Assembly: GCA_963975935.1 (NCBI GenBank)
Contig: CAXBIQ010000012.1
Span: forward strand, 1 to 64,000
Reading direction: 5' to 3'
From: Planktosalinus sp963975935
Lineage (GTDB): Bacteria; Bacteroidota; Bacteroidia; Flavobacteriales; Flavobacteriaceae
Length of the DNA: 64,000 bases
The position numbers and the translations under genes are program-made. The notes below the pieces were generated by a model that made no database searches, was not told the DNA's origin, and saw nothing but the letters and a program-made list of their open reading frames with translations. Shown here piece by piece: positions 26,001 through 33,559 of this stretch. Each line of letters opens with the position of its first letter. Positions within the stretch are counted from its first letter, which is position 1.

Positions 26001-27644
26001 TTCTTCGCTTTTTTCAAGTTCTTCTTCTGCCTGTTTGCGTTTCGATAAATCAATGCCTGTACCCAACAAACATATTTCATTTTCGTATAAAATGGTTCTT
26101 CCGGTAAAGTAGTAGTATATTTTTTCTTTATTTTTTGTATAAAAATAGGTTTCGGCGTGGGATTCACCATCTTCAAAAACCATATTTATCCTATCACTAA
26201 TATATTGCTGGTCCTCTTTTGCAAAAAAATCAATGGGTGTCATTTTTGCAATTTCTTCACCTGTATAACCCGATACTTTTTCAAAGTTCTGATTCCATAC
26301 TAACACCCGGCCTTCTTTATTTGAAAGGTAAAAAATACCCGGAAGGCTGTCAATGATTGCTTCTGAAAGGTTCTTTTCCTTTATCAATTGGTCCTGGGCT
26401 TCTTTTCTGTCAGTAATATCCCTGAAGTTGTCCACAATACCATTCACAGCGGGATCGTCCAGCAGGTTTGTTATGGAGGATTCAATCCACCGCCAAGAAC
26501 CATCCTTATGCCTGATCCTGCTGACGTGGCCGAGTATAGTTTTACCGGGGTTTTGCAATACATACTGCATTTCTTCAGCAACGAAAGGCTTATCATCATC
26601 ATGCAGGATGTCAAAAAGATTAATTTTCATGATTTCGTTAACCGTGTAGCCCAGAACTTTTGTAACCGATGGGGAAACATATTTGTTTGAACCGTCAGGT
26701 GATATAATGGCTACTGCATCCAGGCTGTTTTGAACCAGAGCCTGAAGAAGCCTTTGGTTCTCCAAAATGGTCCTGGACTGTCTGTACACCAACTTTTCAA
26801 GTTCTTCCGGCCTTCTAACCAAAACCCATGTCAAAAAACCGGCCATTACACTTAAAACCAACCCTAACAAAGCCAGTTGCAGGATTCCCCTGAAATAATT
26901 TGGATTTTGCTCTTTGACATATACAATCCATTGGCCCAAAGGTATTTCAATGGTAGCGACCTGACTTTCCGAGAAATCGGCCTCAGTATCTATAAAGTAT
27001 TCCATTACTCCCGTTTGCGGGTTGATTTTGGAAATTTGGTATAAAAACCGCTCCTTGTCATTTGAGATACCGCTCCTTTCAAGAAGTTTTTTCATACGGA
27101 TAACCACTGCAGCAAAAGCCAGGCTGTCATTTTCCAGATTGAGAGGCACCCTTCCCACAATTCCCATTCCACCCTGACGGAGTTCAAAGGGCCCGGCGAA
27201 ATACATCTGCCCCTTTTCTGCCGCCATAAAAACTTCTTTCCTGCGTGAGGGGTCTTCTGCCACTTTATACCCAATAACCTCTTCATTTCCTTCCAGTGGA
27301 TATGTATGTGTGATGGTTCCATCCTGGAGCAATTGTACCCCGTCAATCAAGGTATTGGTTTCCAAAAGCTTTTTTGCTATACTGTCATAATCACGCGGAA
27401 CCCCATAGTTTTCAACAATAAAAGCGAGGGTATTGGTTGTGGAGAGTGCATAGTTCAAATTGTATTGCAACTGGTCAATCACACTGTTCAACTCTTCCGT
27501 ATTTTCTTTTTCGGTTTCAGAAAGGTTGAGCATGTAACGCTGCAAAGTGAGCGACTGGGCAATTATAAAAATTACCAAAAAAACCAAAAACCCTGTAATG
27601 CGCGGGTTTCTGTAAAAAAAACTTCTGTTTTTATTTTGGGACAT
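23043..27644 (-). CDS. CHASE + eight-PAS sensor histidine kinase (HisKA_3)
   Basis: 1533 residues, unusually long. Order: membrane helix (~15-34), periplasmic CHASE domain (~60-240, LIDGVQLLQDGTITHTYP), second membrane helix (~253-277), and eight PAS domains (starting near 300, 425, 550, 680, 805, 935, 1060 and 1190). PAS 5 and 6 look like a tandem duplication (TAQEIAQLGYWE and TAQKIAKLGYWE, then WSDQ(I/V)Y.IWE). A HisKA_3 dimerisation domain follows (AREIHDELGQQLTGIKLDVS), then HATPase (YQEALTNVMRHAQA, VTDNGIGI, SLGITGMRERA). It senses an extracytoplasmic signal by CHASE and probably several internal ones. Confidence 0.92.
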   Translation of the reverse strand: MSQNKNRSFFYRNPRITGFLVFLVIFIIAQSLTLQRYMLNLSETEKENTEELNSVIDQLQYNLNYALSTTNTLAFIVENYGVPRDYDSIAKKLLETNTLIDGVQLLQDGTITHTYPLEGNEEVIGYKVAEDPSRRKEVFMAAEKGQMYFAGPFELRQGGMGIVGRVPLNLENDSLAFAAVVIRMKKLLERSGISNDKERFLYQISKINPQTGVMEYFIDTEADFSESQVATIEIPLGQWIVYVKEQNPNYFRGILQLALLGLVLSVMAGFLTWVLVRRPEELEKLVYRQSRTILENQRLLQALVQNSLDAVAIISPDGSNKYVSPSVTKVLGYTVNEIMKINLFDILHDDDKPFVAEEMQYVLQNPGKTILGHVSRIRHKDGSWRWIESSITNLLDDPAVNGIVDNFRDITDRKEAQDQLIKEKNLSEAIIDSLPGIFYLSNKEGRVLVWNQNFEKVSGYTGEEIAKMTPIDFFAKEDQQYISDRINMVFEDGESHAETYFYTKNKEKIYYYFTGRTILYENEICLLGTGIDLSKRKQAEEELEKSEEQLLSIFNNSISAVIMMDGNGMITNWNTTAEQMFGWKSEEVLNKPMHHFIMPEKHVQAHLEGMENYNKTGNGPIINTNTELTAITKSKKEIDISLGVTTVKIRGKEYFIGFINDITQQKEAERQKEYEKRNREALINATEDQIWSVSQEITLISANDAFKKSFAIYTGIQIKEGDYTLADDLFETEYLNLWKGYYERGLKGERFTVETTVPPKAKQEKKTVETSFSPILVNNDVVGVACYARDITQRIKTEEEIKDYNEKLKTAQEIAQLGYWEHVKGEEILFWSDQIYRIWELDKETYTPTTTSFFEAVVPADREKFYLYSNRPVDLVDEQDIEYRIITATGKLKWIHQYGQKVEDHQTNRTLFKGTIRDITHQKTQEEAILEFNEKLQTAQKIAKLGYWEFDFKNEKLTWSDQVYEIWEKSEKTFKVSPEAFYNTIHPDDFEEYYTEQKKALKGEKALEKEHRIVLDSGKIKWVLERGELVFNDKGDPLIFEGTVQDITGQKLIELELREQNHFIKTAIDNLPVGIAVRNIHTGKFTLMNKNFTEIYGWSQRELRDVNTFFEKVYPDPEYRNKIKNQIFSDLDSKDTERMQWEGLQVTTKKGANRIINARNIPLYDQNLMISTVLDVTEKYLAEQRLAISNERYEYVTKATFDAVWDWDFPANNMFWGEGFKTIFGHDVENTSPEFWYSNIHPDDYERIKKSIENAIKGNGRNWENEYRFKHANGTYRFVKDRGIILRNVERKALRMIGALQDITSQKEYEMKLLDVNQKLRNLSAHLQEAREEERISIAREIHDELGQQLTGIKLDVSWLKSKVDLNFPEDGERTVRLIENINKTINDVRKIASHLRPGVLDDLGLEAAIEWQTQQFQTQTGINCTLHFENVSGNYGKEINTAIYRIYQEALTNVMRHAQATAVETIFKETDNTLTLEVTDNGIGIDDADKNNTFSLGITGMRERALMINAEFFVKKQKEGGTKVKVSVNLNS

Positions 27645-27685
27645 ATAATTCTTAATTTCTTGTTTAAAGATAAAAAAATATGAGA

Positions 27686-27702
27686 AGTATCAATTAGATA
27701 CT
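27686..27702. promoter_or_regulatory. Inverted repeat AGTATC-N5-GATACT
   Basis: A perfect 6-bp inverted repeat in the 121-bp gap between the divergent CHASE/PAS kinase and mnmE. It could be an operator for either gene; no bound protein can be named. Confidence 0.4.
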
Positions 27703-27751
27703 CCATTAATCTTCATTTTTTAATCATACCTGTAAAATATGAAGTTCTTTG

Positions 27752-27759
27752 TACCTTTG
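27752..27759 (+). promoter_or_regulatory. -7 element of mnmE
   Basis: An exact TAnnTTTG match (TACCTTTG) ends 6 bp before the ATG at 27766, so the mnmE message would have almost no leader. This decides the start at 27766 rather than the in-frame ATG at 27739, which lies upstream of the promoter. Confidence 0.6.
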
Positions 27760-27765
27760 CAATCT

Positions 27766-29154
27766 ATGCAGAATCAAGATACCATCGTTGCTCTGGCTAC
27801 CCCTTCAGGAGCGGGAGCGATTTCCATCATCAGAATATCAGGTCCCGAGGCTCTTGAGATGGGTGTCTCTGTATTCAAACCTGTAAGCAAAAAGGATTTA
27901 AGGTCACAGCACACCCACACCGTTCATCTGGGGCACATTATTGATGACGCGCGCATCATTGATGAAGTGCTTGTTACCATTTTCAAAAACCCAAAATCTT
28001 ATACCGGTGAAGATGTGCTGGAAATCTCCTGCCATGGCAGCCCTTATATTCAACAGGAAATCATACAATTGCTTTTGCGAAAAGGATGTCGCAGTGCCCA
28101 AGCCGGCGAATTCACCCTGCGGGCATTCCTTAACGGAAAAATGGACCTGAGCCAGGCCGAAGCCGTAGCCGATTTGATTGCCAGTGAAAATGAAGCCGCC
28201 CATCAGGTTGCCATACAACAGATGCGCGGAGGCTTTAGCAATGAAATAGCAAAACTGAGGGAAGAACTCCTCAACTTTGCCTCGCTTATCGAACTCGAAC
28301 TTGATTTTGCCGAAGAAGACGTGGAATTTGCAGACCGTGTTCAGTTTGAGGGCTTGCTTTTAAAAATTGAAAACGTCCTTAAAAAGCTCATTGATTCCTT
28401 TGCTACCGGAAATGTCATCAAAGCGGGTATTCCCGTTGCCATTGCCGGTGCCCCAAATGCCGGAAAGTCCACACTCCTCAATGCGTTGCTCAATGAAGAA
28501 CGCGCCATTGTATCAGACATTGCCGGCACAACCCGTGACGCTATTGAAGATGAGCTTGTCATCAAGGGAATTGGTTTTCGGTTTATCGATACCGCCGGAA
28601 TAAGGGATACTGTCGATACTATTGAATCTATCGGTATTTCAAAAACCTATGAAAAAATGCAACAGGCACGACTTGTTTTGTTTTTGTTTGATGCAAACGA
28701 TTATCATGACACCTATGTAACCCTGGAAGTTGAAGTCAACAGGATTCAAAATAAATATCCCCAAAAGCAGGTGCTTCTCATCGCCAACAAAACCGACCTC
28801 CTGGATGAAAACCGTATTCATACATTACAAACTAAGTTTCCGGACGCTATCTTGATTAGCGCCTTAAATCAGGATGGTATTGAACAGCTTAAAGAAAAAT
28901 TGTTGTCATTGGTCAACACGGGCGTCCTGAGTTCAGGGGATACCATTGTCACCAACGCGCGGCATTATGACAGCTTAAACAAAGCCCTAGCAGAAATCAA
29001 GAAAGTCCAGCAGGGCCTTCAGGAGGAGCTGAGCGGTGATTTGCTGGCCATCGATATCAGGCAGGCATTATACTATTTTGGTGAAATTACAGGGCAGGTT
29101 ACCAATGATGAATTGTTGGGAAATATATTTGCAAATTTCTGTATCGGGAAGTAA
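27766..29154 (+). CDS. mnmE: tRNA modification GTPase MnmE
   Basis: 462 residues from ATG 27766 (MQNQDTIVALATPSGAGAI). It has the N-terminal folate-binding domain, a helical domain, an inserted G domain (GAPNAGKSTLLNALL, DIAGTTRDAIEDE, DTAGIRDT, NKTD) and the invariant C-terminus FCIGK carrying the Cys. With MnmG it modifies U34 of tRNAs. The gene is intact although an island is inserted at its 3' end; the end is rebuilt by the att core. Confidence 0.97.
   Translation: MQNQDTIVALATPSGAGAISIIRISGPEALEMGVSVFKPVSKKDLRSQHTHTVHLGHIIDDARIIDEVLVTIFKNPKSYTGEDVLEISCHGSPYIQQEIIQLLLRKGCRSAQAGEFTLRAFLNGKMDLSQAEAVADLIASENEAAHQVAIQQMRGGFSNEIAKLREELLNFASLIELELDFAEEDVEFADRVQFEGLLLKIENVLKKLIDSFATGNVIKAGIPVAIAGAPNAGKSTLLNALLNEERAIVSDIAGTTRDAIEDELVIKGIGFRFIDTAGIRDTVDTIESIGISKTYEKMQQARLVLFLFDANDYHDTYVTLEVEVNRIQNKYPQKQVLLIANKTDLLDENRIHTLQTKFPDAILISALNQDGIEQLKEKLLSLVNTGVLSSGDTIVTNARHYDSLNKALAEIKKVQQGLQEELSGDLLAIDIRQALYYFGEITGQVTNDELLGNIFANFCIGK
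29137..29154 (+). other. Probable attachment site (attL) at the mnmE 3' end
   Basis: The final 18 bases of mnmE, encoding FCIGK plus stop, match the kind of site used by trmE/thdF-targeting islands such as the SGI1 family. Directly after it base composition changes and an excisionase-like gene and integrase follow. No second copy was seen before 64000, so attR should lie further right. Confidence 0.6.
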
Positions 29155-29218
29155 TTAACTTTCTTTTATTTCGTAAATGCTTGTTATTCTTTAATTTACA
29201 CCTTTTTATTTTCCTTTT

Positions 29219-29253
29219 TTTGTTGCCTTATTTCACTTTTTTAAGTATATTTG
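29219..29253 (+). promoter_or_regulatory. Promoter of the island integration genes
   Basis: An exact -7 box TATATTTG is at 29246-29253, with TTG at 29223-29225 as a -33 element (20-bp spacer). It lies upstream of both repeat families and of the excisionase-like gene. Confidence 0.45.
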
Positions 29254-29260
29254 TTGTCTA

Positions 29261-29369
29261 TTTGTTGCCCAAATAGCCGTTTTGTTGCCCAAAATTTGTT
29301 GCCCAATTTAGTGGCGAAATGATGCACCATAAGCCCCATATTGCACCATAACGCTACATAATGCACCAT
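29261..29369. repeat. Two families of short direct repeats beside the integrase
   Basis: TTTGTTGCCC occurs at 29261, 29281 and 29295, and degenerate copies lie just upstream (TTGTTGCC at ~29218, TTTGTTGTC at ~29250). TGCACCAT occurs at 29323, 29342 and 29362. Such arrays beside an att site usually bind the integrase arm domain or the excisionase. Confidence 0.75.
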
Positions 29370-29371
29370 TT

Positions 29372-29728
29372 ATGAGTTCAAATCTTCAAATACCAAAAAA
29401 GTGCGATTACTGCGGGAATGCTTTCATTGCCAGAACCACAGTTACCAAATATTGTAGCCATATTTGCAACAGCAGACACTACAAACAAATCAAGCGAAAT
29501 GAAAAAGTGCAACAATCCCTTGAGCAATCCATTAGCAATCCCCTACCCCAAGCAAACATCAATCCAACCCAAAACAAAGACTTCCTAAGTGTCTCTGAAG
29601 TTTCACAACTAATTGGCGTAAGCAGATGGACCATTCAAAGGATGATCAAAAGAGGTCAGTTAAAAGCTGCCCGGTTTGGAAGAAAGCAAATTATTACCCG
29701 TTCACAAATAGAAAGTCTGTTCCACTAA
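29372..29728 (+). CDS. Excisionase-like HTH protein with N-terminal zinc ribbon
   Basis: 118 residues. The first ~40 residues have a four-Cys zinc ribbon (CDYCG ... YCSHIC). A linker rich in Asn and Gln follows, then a MerR/excisionase-type winged HTH (SVSEVSQLIGVSRWTIQRMI, KRGQLKAARFGRKQ). Its position 12 bp before the integrase, and next to the TGCACCAT repeats, suits a recombination directionality factor or a repressor of the integrase. Confidence 0.75.
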   Translation: MSSNLQIPKKCDYCGNAFIARTTVTKYCSHICNSRHYKQIKRNEKVQQSLEQSISNPLPQANINPTQNKDFLSVSEVSQLIGVSRWTIQRMIKRGQLKAARFGRKQIITRSQIESLFH

Positions 29729-29740
29729 AAGCTTTAGATT

Positions 29741-30835
29741 ATGAAAGTAACTTTAAGAGAGCGCTTAAAAAATGCCAAAATCAGTCTTTATCTGGATTAC
29801 TACGATAAAGGAAAGCGCAAAACAGAAAACCTCAGCCTGTACCTAAACCCAAAGCCAAAAACTAAACAGGAAAAAGATCTCAACAAAAAAACACGCCAAC
29901 TTGCAGAAGCTATTGTCGGCCAACGACAAATCGAGATTCAAAACGGTGCGTATGGCTTTAAAGATGTAGAAAAACTTAAAGGCAATCTAATTCTCTACAT
30001 TTCAGAACTAGTAGAAAAACGAAACACCAGTAACGGCAACTATGGCACCTGGTCTAGTATGCTCAAGCATCTAAAAGCCTTTTGTCCTAATGACATTATG
30101 TTTAGAAATGTAGATTCCACTTTTGTAGAGCAATTCAAAGAATACCTCGACAAAGATGCAATTGCAAGAGCCGGTAAAAAGCTTTCTCAAAACTCAAAGT
30201 ATTCTTATTTCGGCAAGTTCAGTGCAGCCCTAAAACAAGCTGTTAAAGACGGATTTCTAAGCGTGAACCCTGCAGAGAGTGTTTCAGGCTTCAAACAAGA
30301 CGACCCACAGCGAGAGTTCCTGACACTTGACGAACTCCAAGCAGCTGCAAATACAGAATGTGAACTCCCCCTACTCAAAAAAGCTTTCATTCTTTCAGCC
30401 TTAACGGGTTTACGATGGGGAGATATCGAAAACCTCAAATGGTCCAAAATACAACACTCCAAAGAACTCGGTTATTACATCCGCTTCCGGCAGCAAAAAA
30501 CCAAAGGTGCTGAAACCCTTCCCATCTCTGAACAAGTTGTAGAACTTCTCGGAGAACGTGATGAAGAAAACGACATTATTTTCAAAGGATTAAAATACAA
30601 CGCTTGGTCAAACCTTAAACTCCAACAATGGATGATGAAGGCAGGTATCACAAAAAATATTACCTTTCACTGTGCTAGGCACACCTATGCCACTTTACAA
30701 CTCACTATGGGAACCGATATTTACACCGTCTCCAAGTTGTTAGGCCATAAGGAACTACGCACCACGCAGATTTACACCAAAGTAATTGACGAAAAGAAAA
30801 AAGATGCAGCTAACAGAATAAAACTGGATCTATGA
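29741..30835 (+). CDS. int: Tyrosine recombinase / integrase of the island
   Basis: 364 residues. It has an N-terminal arm-binding domain (ISLYLDYYDKGKRKTENLSL), a core-binding SAM-like domain, and a catalytic domain with Arg in LTGLRWGDIENL, the H-x-x-R box FHCARHTYATL, His in LLGHKELRTT and the nucleophile Tyr in TQIYTKV. All catalytic residues are present, so it should be active. The family is typical of Bacteroidota integrative elements. Its stop codon overlaps the next start (ATGA). Confidence 0.95.
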   Translation: MKVTLRERLKNAKISLYLDYYDKGKRKTENLSLYLNPKPKTKQEKDLNKKTRQLAEAIVGQRQIEIQNGAYGFKDVEKLKGNLILYISELVEKRNTSNGNYGTWSSMLKHLKAFCPNDIMFRNVDSTFVEQFKEYLDKDAIARAGKKLSQNSKYSYFGKFSAALKQAVKDGFLSVNPAESVSGFKQDDPQREFLTLDELQAAANTECELPLLKKAFILSALTGLRWGDIENLKWSKIQHSKELGYYIRFRQQKTKGAETLPISEQVVELLGERDEENDIIFKGLKYNAWSNLKLQQWMMKAGITKNITFHCARHTYATLQLTMGTDIYTVSKLLGHKELRTTQIYTKVIDEKKKDAANRIKLDL

Positions 30836-31845
30836 GTAATGAAATAAAAATCTTTGACAGCATTTTAAATCGTGAACTCAGGCCTTGGCTTCCTCAACAT
30901 AGTCTCGACGATGTTTTCGCAACAAAATTTCGTAATATAAAAGAGTATGTTCCTGAACAGGCCTTACAGTATCAAATTCATTTTCACCGGCCATTTAATT
31001 ATAAAACTAAGTACTATTCAAAACTTATTCTGAATACTGTTTCTTCAGAATTTGACAAGTTGCACTCTCTATTCAACGAAGACAAAAACGAAAGCCTTAT
31101 ACTATATTGGCTGAATGACACGCTTAATAAGAGGTTAAAAACATATTTAAAAGATATCGGCAACCTTATAAAAGAAAAAGATTTTGATGCTTCATATATA
31201 AACCCAAAAAACACCAATTATCAAATAGACACAGCACATAAAACAAATACTTATATAATGCAATTGCTCAAACTTGCATTTATGCAATTGTTTTTAGAAC
31301 TCCAGGAAGCATTTAATGACTTGATTATAGATGAGTTGATTGTAGAAGATTTCTACTCCCAACTTCTCAACGAACCAATACCCACCCAACCCCCAATTAC
31401 TAAAACTCAAGTTTTTGAAGTGGAACCCCAACCAATTAAAAAGAAAAAAACAAGCAAAGTAAATGACATTCAGCTCCATTCCTTCACTTACAAACAGTAT
31501 AATTCAAACCCTGATAAAATTCAAAATGTTTGGGACAGCTTAAAGCATAATAAATTTATTTGTCAAGAGACACCATTAGCCACCTTCCGAAAGATTTTTT
31601 CAGGTACAGAAATCAATACTCCTGTAAAATGGACTGGAAATATCAGTGACCTTTATTATTTTATTAAATGCATTCACAATGATTTTGAATTGGTTGAGAA
31701 TCTTAAGCAAAAGCAATGGGAAGTGACTTGTATTTGTTTTGTAGATAATGACGGGGAATCATTTGATCGTTCGAGATTCAGGTTACTAAAAAAACCAAAC
31801 TCAACAGCAAAAAAATTGGATAAAGCGGTAAATCATCTAATTTAA
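30832..31845 (+). CDS. Island-associated hypothetical protein
   Basis: 337 residues, coupled by an ATGA overlap to the integrase gene. It is largely helical. A Pro/Lys-rich linker (TQPPITKTQVFEVEP, then KKKKTSK) near residue 190-210 separates an N-terminal helical part from a C-terminal ~120-residue domain (FICQETPLATFRKIFSG, NISDLYYFIKCIHND, FRLLKKPNSTAKKL). A similar C-terminal segment accompanies integrases in other Bacteroidota elements, from memory. The function is unknown; no catalytic motif was seen. Confidence 0.6.
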   Translation: MSNEIKIFDSILNRELRPWLPQHSLDDVFATKFRNIKEYVPEQALQYQIHFHRPFNYKTKYYSKLILNTVSSEFDKLHSLFNEDKNESLILYWLNDTLNKRLKTYLKDIGNLIKEKDFDASYINPKNTNYQIDTAHKTNTYIMQLLKLAFMQLFLELQEAFNDLIIDELIVEDFYSQLLNEPIPTQPPITKTQVFEVEPQPIKKKKTSKVNDIQLHSFTYKQYNSNPDKIQNVWDSLKHNKFICQETPLATFRKIFSGTEINTPVKWTGNISDLYYFIKCIHNDFELVENLKQKQWEVTCICFVDNDGESFDRSRFRLLKKPNSTAKKLDKAVNHLI

Positions 31846-31890
31846 ACCCACTCTGCACTTTACGCTTTGTATTCTTTTTTAACTCTTTTT

Positions 31891-31923
31891 AACCCTTGTT
31901 AGTTTCTAATAAGGGTTTTTTCT
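31891..31923. terminator. Terminator after the integrase unit
   Basis: AACCCTTgTTAG and CTAAtAAGGGTT arms around TTT, followed by T6. It ends the integration module; a short CACTGCACTCTGCACTC repeat follows at about 31936-31965. Confidence 0.85.
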
Positions 31924-32003
31924 TTTGTTTGTCCACACTGCACTCTGCACTCTACACTGCACTAGGTCAAAGACCACCATAAAACCTTGATATTCAGCGT
32001 AAT

Positions 32004-32041
32004 TTTGTCCTATTCGAATCAAAATACATTTGGCCAAATGT
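32004..32041 (+). promoter_or_regulatory. Replication-module promoter overlapped by a 16-bp palindrome
   Basis: TTTG (32004-32007), a 17-bp spacer and -7 box TACATTTG (32025-32032) form a complete Bacteroidota promoter. The perfect palindrome ACATTTGGCCAAATGT (32026-32041) covers the -7 box and the likely transcription start, as expected of an operator for a repressor, probably one of the two HTH proteins just downstream. Confidence 0.7.
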
Positions 32042-32068
32042 TCATTTATTAATTTAAAATTGAATAAA

Positions 32069-32371
32069 ATGAACGAAACCATTTTAAACCAATTAGACCG
32101 CATCGAAACAATGCTCAAAAACCAGCAAGCGATGCAAAAACAAGTATTGAACTTTAACGAAGCTTGTACCTATCTGGAATTATCACATTCCCACTTGTAC
32201 AAGTTAACGAGCACAGGTGCCATTCCGCATTACAAACCCAATGGAAAGAAAATCTATTTCCAAAAGGATGAAATCGATCAATGGCTGTTGCGTAACAAAA
32301 TGGACTCTAACGACGAGATTGAGCAGCAAGCTGCCAATTATCTAATGAAGAAAGGAGCGGTGAAGCTATGA
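32069..32371 (+). CDS. HTH DNA-binding protein of the island core
   Basis: 100 residues from ATG 32069 (MNETILNQLDRIETM); the open frame begins earlier but runs through the promoter. It has a short helical N-terminus, then an excisionase/MerR-like helix-turn-helix (NFNEACTYLELSHSHLYKLT) and wing (IPHYKPNGKKIYFQKDEIDQWL). Such pairs of small HTH proteins precede the primase-like genes in many Bacteroidota mobilizable elements. It could be the repressor acting on the palindrome at 32026-32041. It overlaps the next gene by 4 bp (ATGA). Confidence 0.8.
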   Translation: MNETILNQLDRIETMLKNQQAMQKQVLNFNEACTYLELSHSHLYKLTSTGAIPHYKPNGKKIYFQKDEIDQWLLRNKMDSNDEIEQQAANYLMKKGAVKL

Positions 32372-32664
32372 CTGAAATAGTAGACCTAATTTTGGCACTT
32401 TCACACGAAATAAAAGAGTTGAAAGTTAAAATCGAACTCTTGAAGCAAACAAGAGCAGAAGTCCTTAAAGATAGCTGGCTCGACAATCAGGATGTCTTGC
32501 AAATACTCCACATCAGTGGCAGAACCTTGCAAACATTACGCGACACAAACGCTTTGCCTTATAGCAAAGTGAGAGGGAAATTCTACTACAAAGTTTCTGA
32601 TGTTGAAGAGTTGTTTCAAAACAACTACTACAACCCAAATTTCAAGTGCGATGGAACTAAGTAG
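32368..32664 (+). CDS. HTH DNA-binding protein of the island core
   Basis: 98 residues. It has an N-terminal coiled coil (LSHEIKELKVKIELLKQTRA) followed by an HTH_17-type domain (LDNQDVLQILHISGRTLQTLRD, ALPYSKVRGKFYYKVSDVEEL, written here in two parts). It is coupled to the upstream HTH gene and overlaps the next start by 14 bp. In related elements the equivalent gene controls excision or transfer; here its target is unknown. Confidence 0.8.
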   Translation: MTEIVDLILALSHEIKELKVKIELLKQTRAEVLKDSWLDNQDVLQILHISGRTLQTLRDTNALPYSKVRGKFYYKVSDVEELFQNNYYNPNFKCDGTK

Positions 32665-33559
32665 AGAAGCCATTATTGACAAGACACATTACGGCATCAA
32701 TATTTACGCCTATGTGCTAAGTGAGTGTTACCCCGGTCAAACCGTCCTTTCCCTTCGGGGAAGGGACTGCGGGTTAACCCAAAATCCTTTCAATGAGGAC
32801 AAAGAAACTTTATCGGTAAAGATTGTAAACAACCTCGCTGTACATAGCGATACCGAATTACAGGACTTCAAAGGGGATGCCTTTGATTTTGCGCAACTCC
32901 ACTTCCAAACCAATAACGAAATGGAATTATGGACCAAAATCAATGAAGCCCTACACCTAAGATTGGAGCTCCCTAAACAAAAAACTCAAAATTGGTGGGA
33001 AATCCCCGATGACACCTGGCGACCTGAGTGCAGCTTTTTTGCAAAACCGGTTAGAAATGTGTTCTCGTCAAAAGTCCTTCGTTTACACGAAATCTTTGAC
33101 CTAATCACAAGTGATACGTATAAAGAGGTAACTCAAAAACTAAGGGCTATCAGTGACCCTAAAGAGAAACGTAAATTCAAAGCCAACAACTTCGATTACG
33201 TCACTTTTTCGGGTACATTCAAAAAACGTGCAGACAGCGAATTAATAACCCATTCGTCCCTTCTCACGATAGATTTTGACCATCTGGACAACCTATCTCA
33301 ACTCAAAGAGAAACTGCTCACAGACGCCTATTTTGACACCGAAATGCTCTTTACCTCACCTTCCGGTGACGGACTCAAATGGATTGTTCGCATTGACCTG
33401 AATCAATGTTCACACAACGATTATTTCAATGCCATTGCAAACTATATTTTAAAAACATACAACATCAAAGTAGATGCATCAGGCAAGGACTGTTCCAGAG
33501 CTTGCTTCTTAGTCAACGACCCCGAAGCATTTCTACATCAAAGACACCATAAGTTATGA
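32651..33559 (+). CDS. VirE-N / BT4734-like protein, primase-associated
   Basis: 302 residues from ATG 32651 (MELSREAIIDKTHYG). The first ~100 residues resemble a degenerate CHC2-like zinc-finger region (CYPGQTVLSLRGRDCG and on) but have lost most of the Cys/His ligands. Residues ~140-300 match the VirE N-terminal domain of Bacteroidota elements: RNVFSSKVLRLHEIFDLITS, LLTIDFDHLDN, TSPSGDGLKWIVRI, and DASGKDCSRACFLVNDP. These are related to primase-polymerase folds. It overlaps the DUF3987 gene by 4 bp. It probably takes part in element replication. Confidence 0.75.
   Translation: MELSREAIIDKTHYGINIYAYVLSECYPGQTVLSLRGRDCGLTQNPFNEDKETLSVKIVNNLAVHSDTELQDFKGDAFDFAQLHFQTNNEMELWTKINEALHLRLELPKQKTQNWWEIPDDTWRPECSFFAKPVRNVFSSKVLRLHEIFDLITSDTYKEVTQKLRAISDPKEKRKFKANNFDYVTFSGTFKKRADSELITHSSLLTIDFDHLDNLSQLKEKLLTDAYFDTEMLFTSPSGDGLKWIVRIDLNQCSHNDYFNAIANYILKTYNIKVDASGKDCSRACFLVNDPEAFLHQRHHKL

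Noticed and set aside
27739..27765. mnmE start at the ATG at 27739
   Set aside because: The nine extra residues are not MnmE-like, and the exact -7 box lies downstream of this ATG.
29261..29369. Short direct repeats considered as a CRISPR array
   Set aside because: Units are 8-10 bp with 4-12-bp spacing, and there are no cas genes; they fit recombinase-binding repeats.
31936..31965. CACTGCACTCTGCACTC run as a regulatory array
   Set aside because: A simple low-complexity repeat after a terminator, with no symmetry or promoter link.
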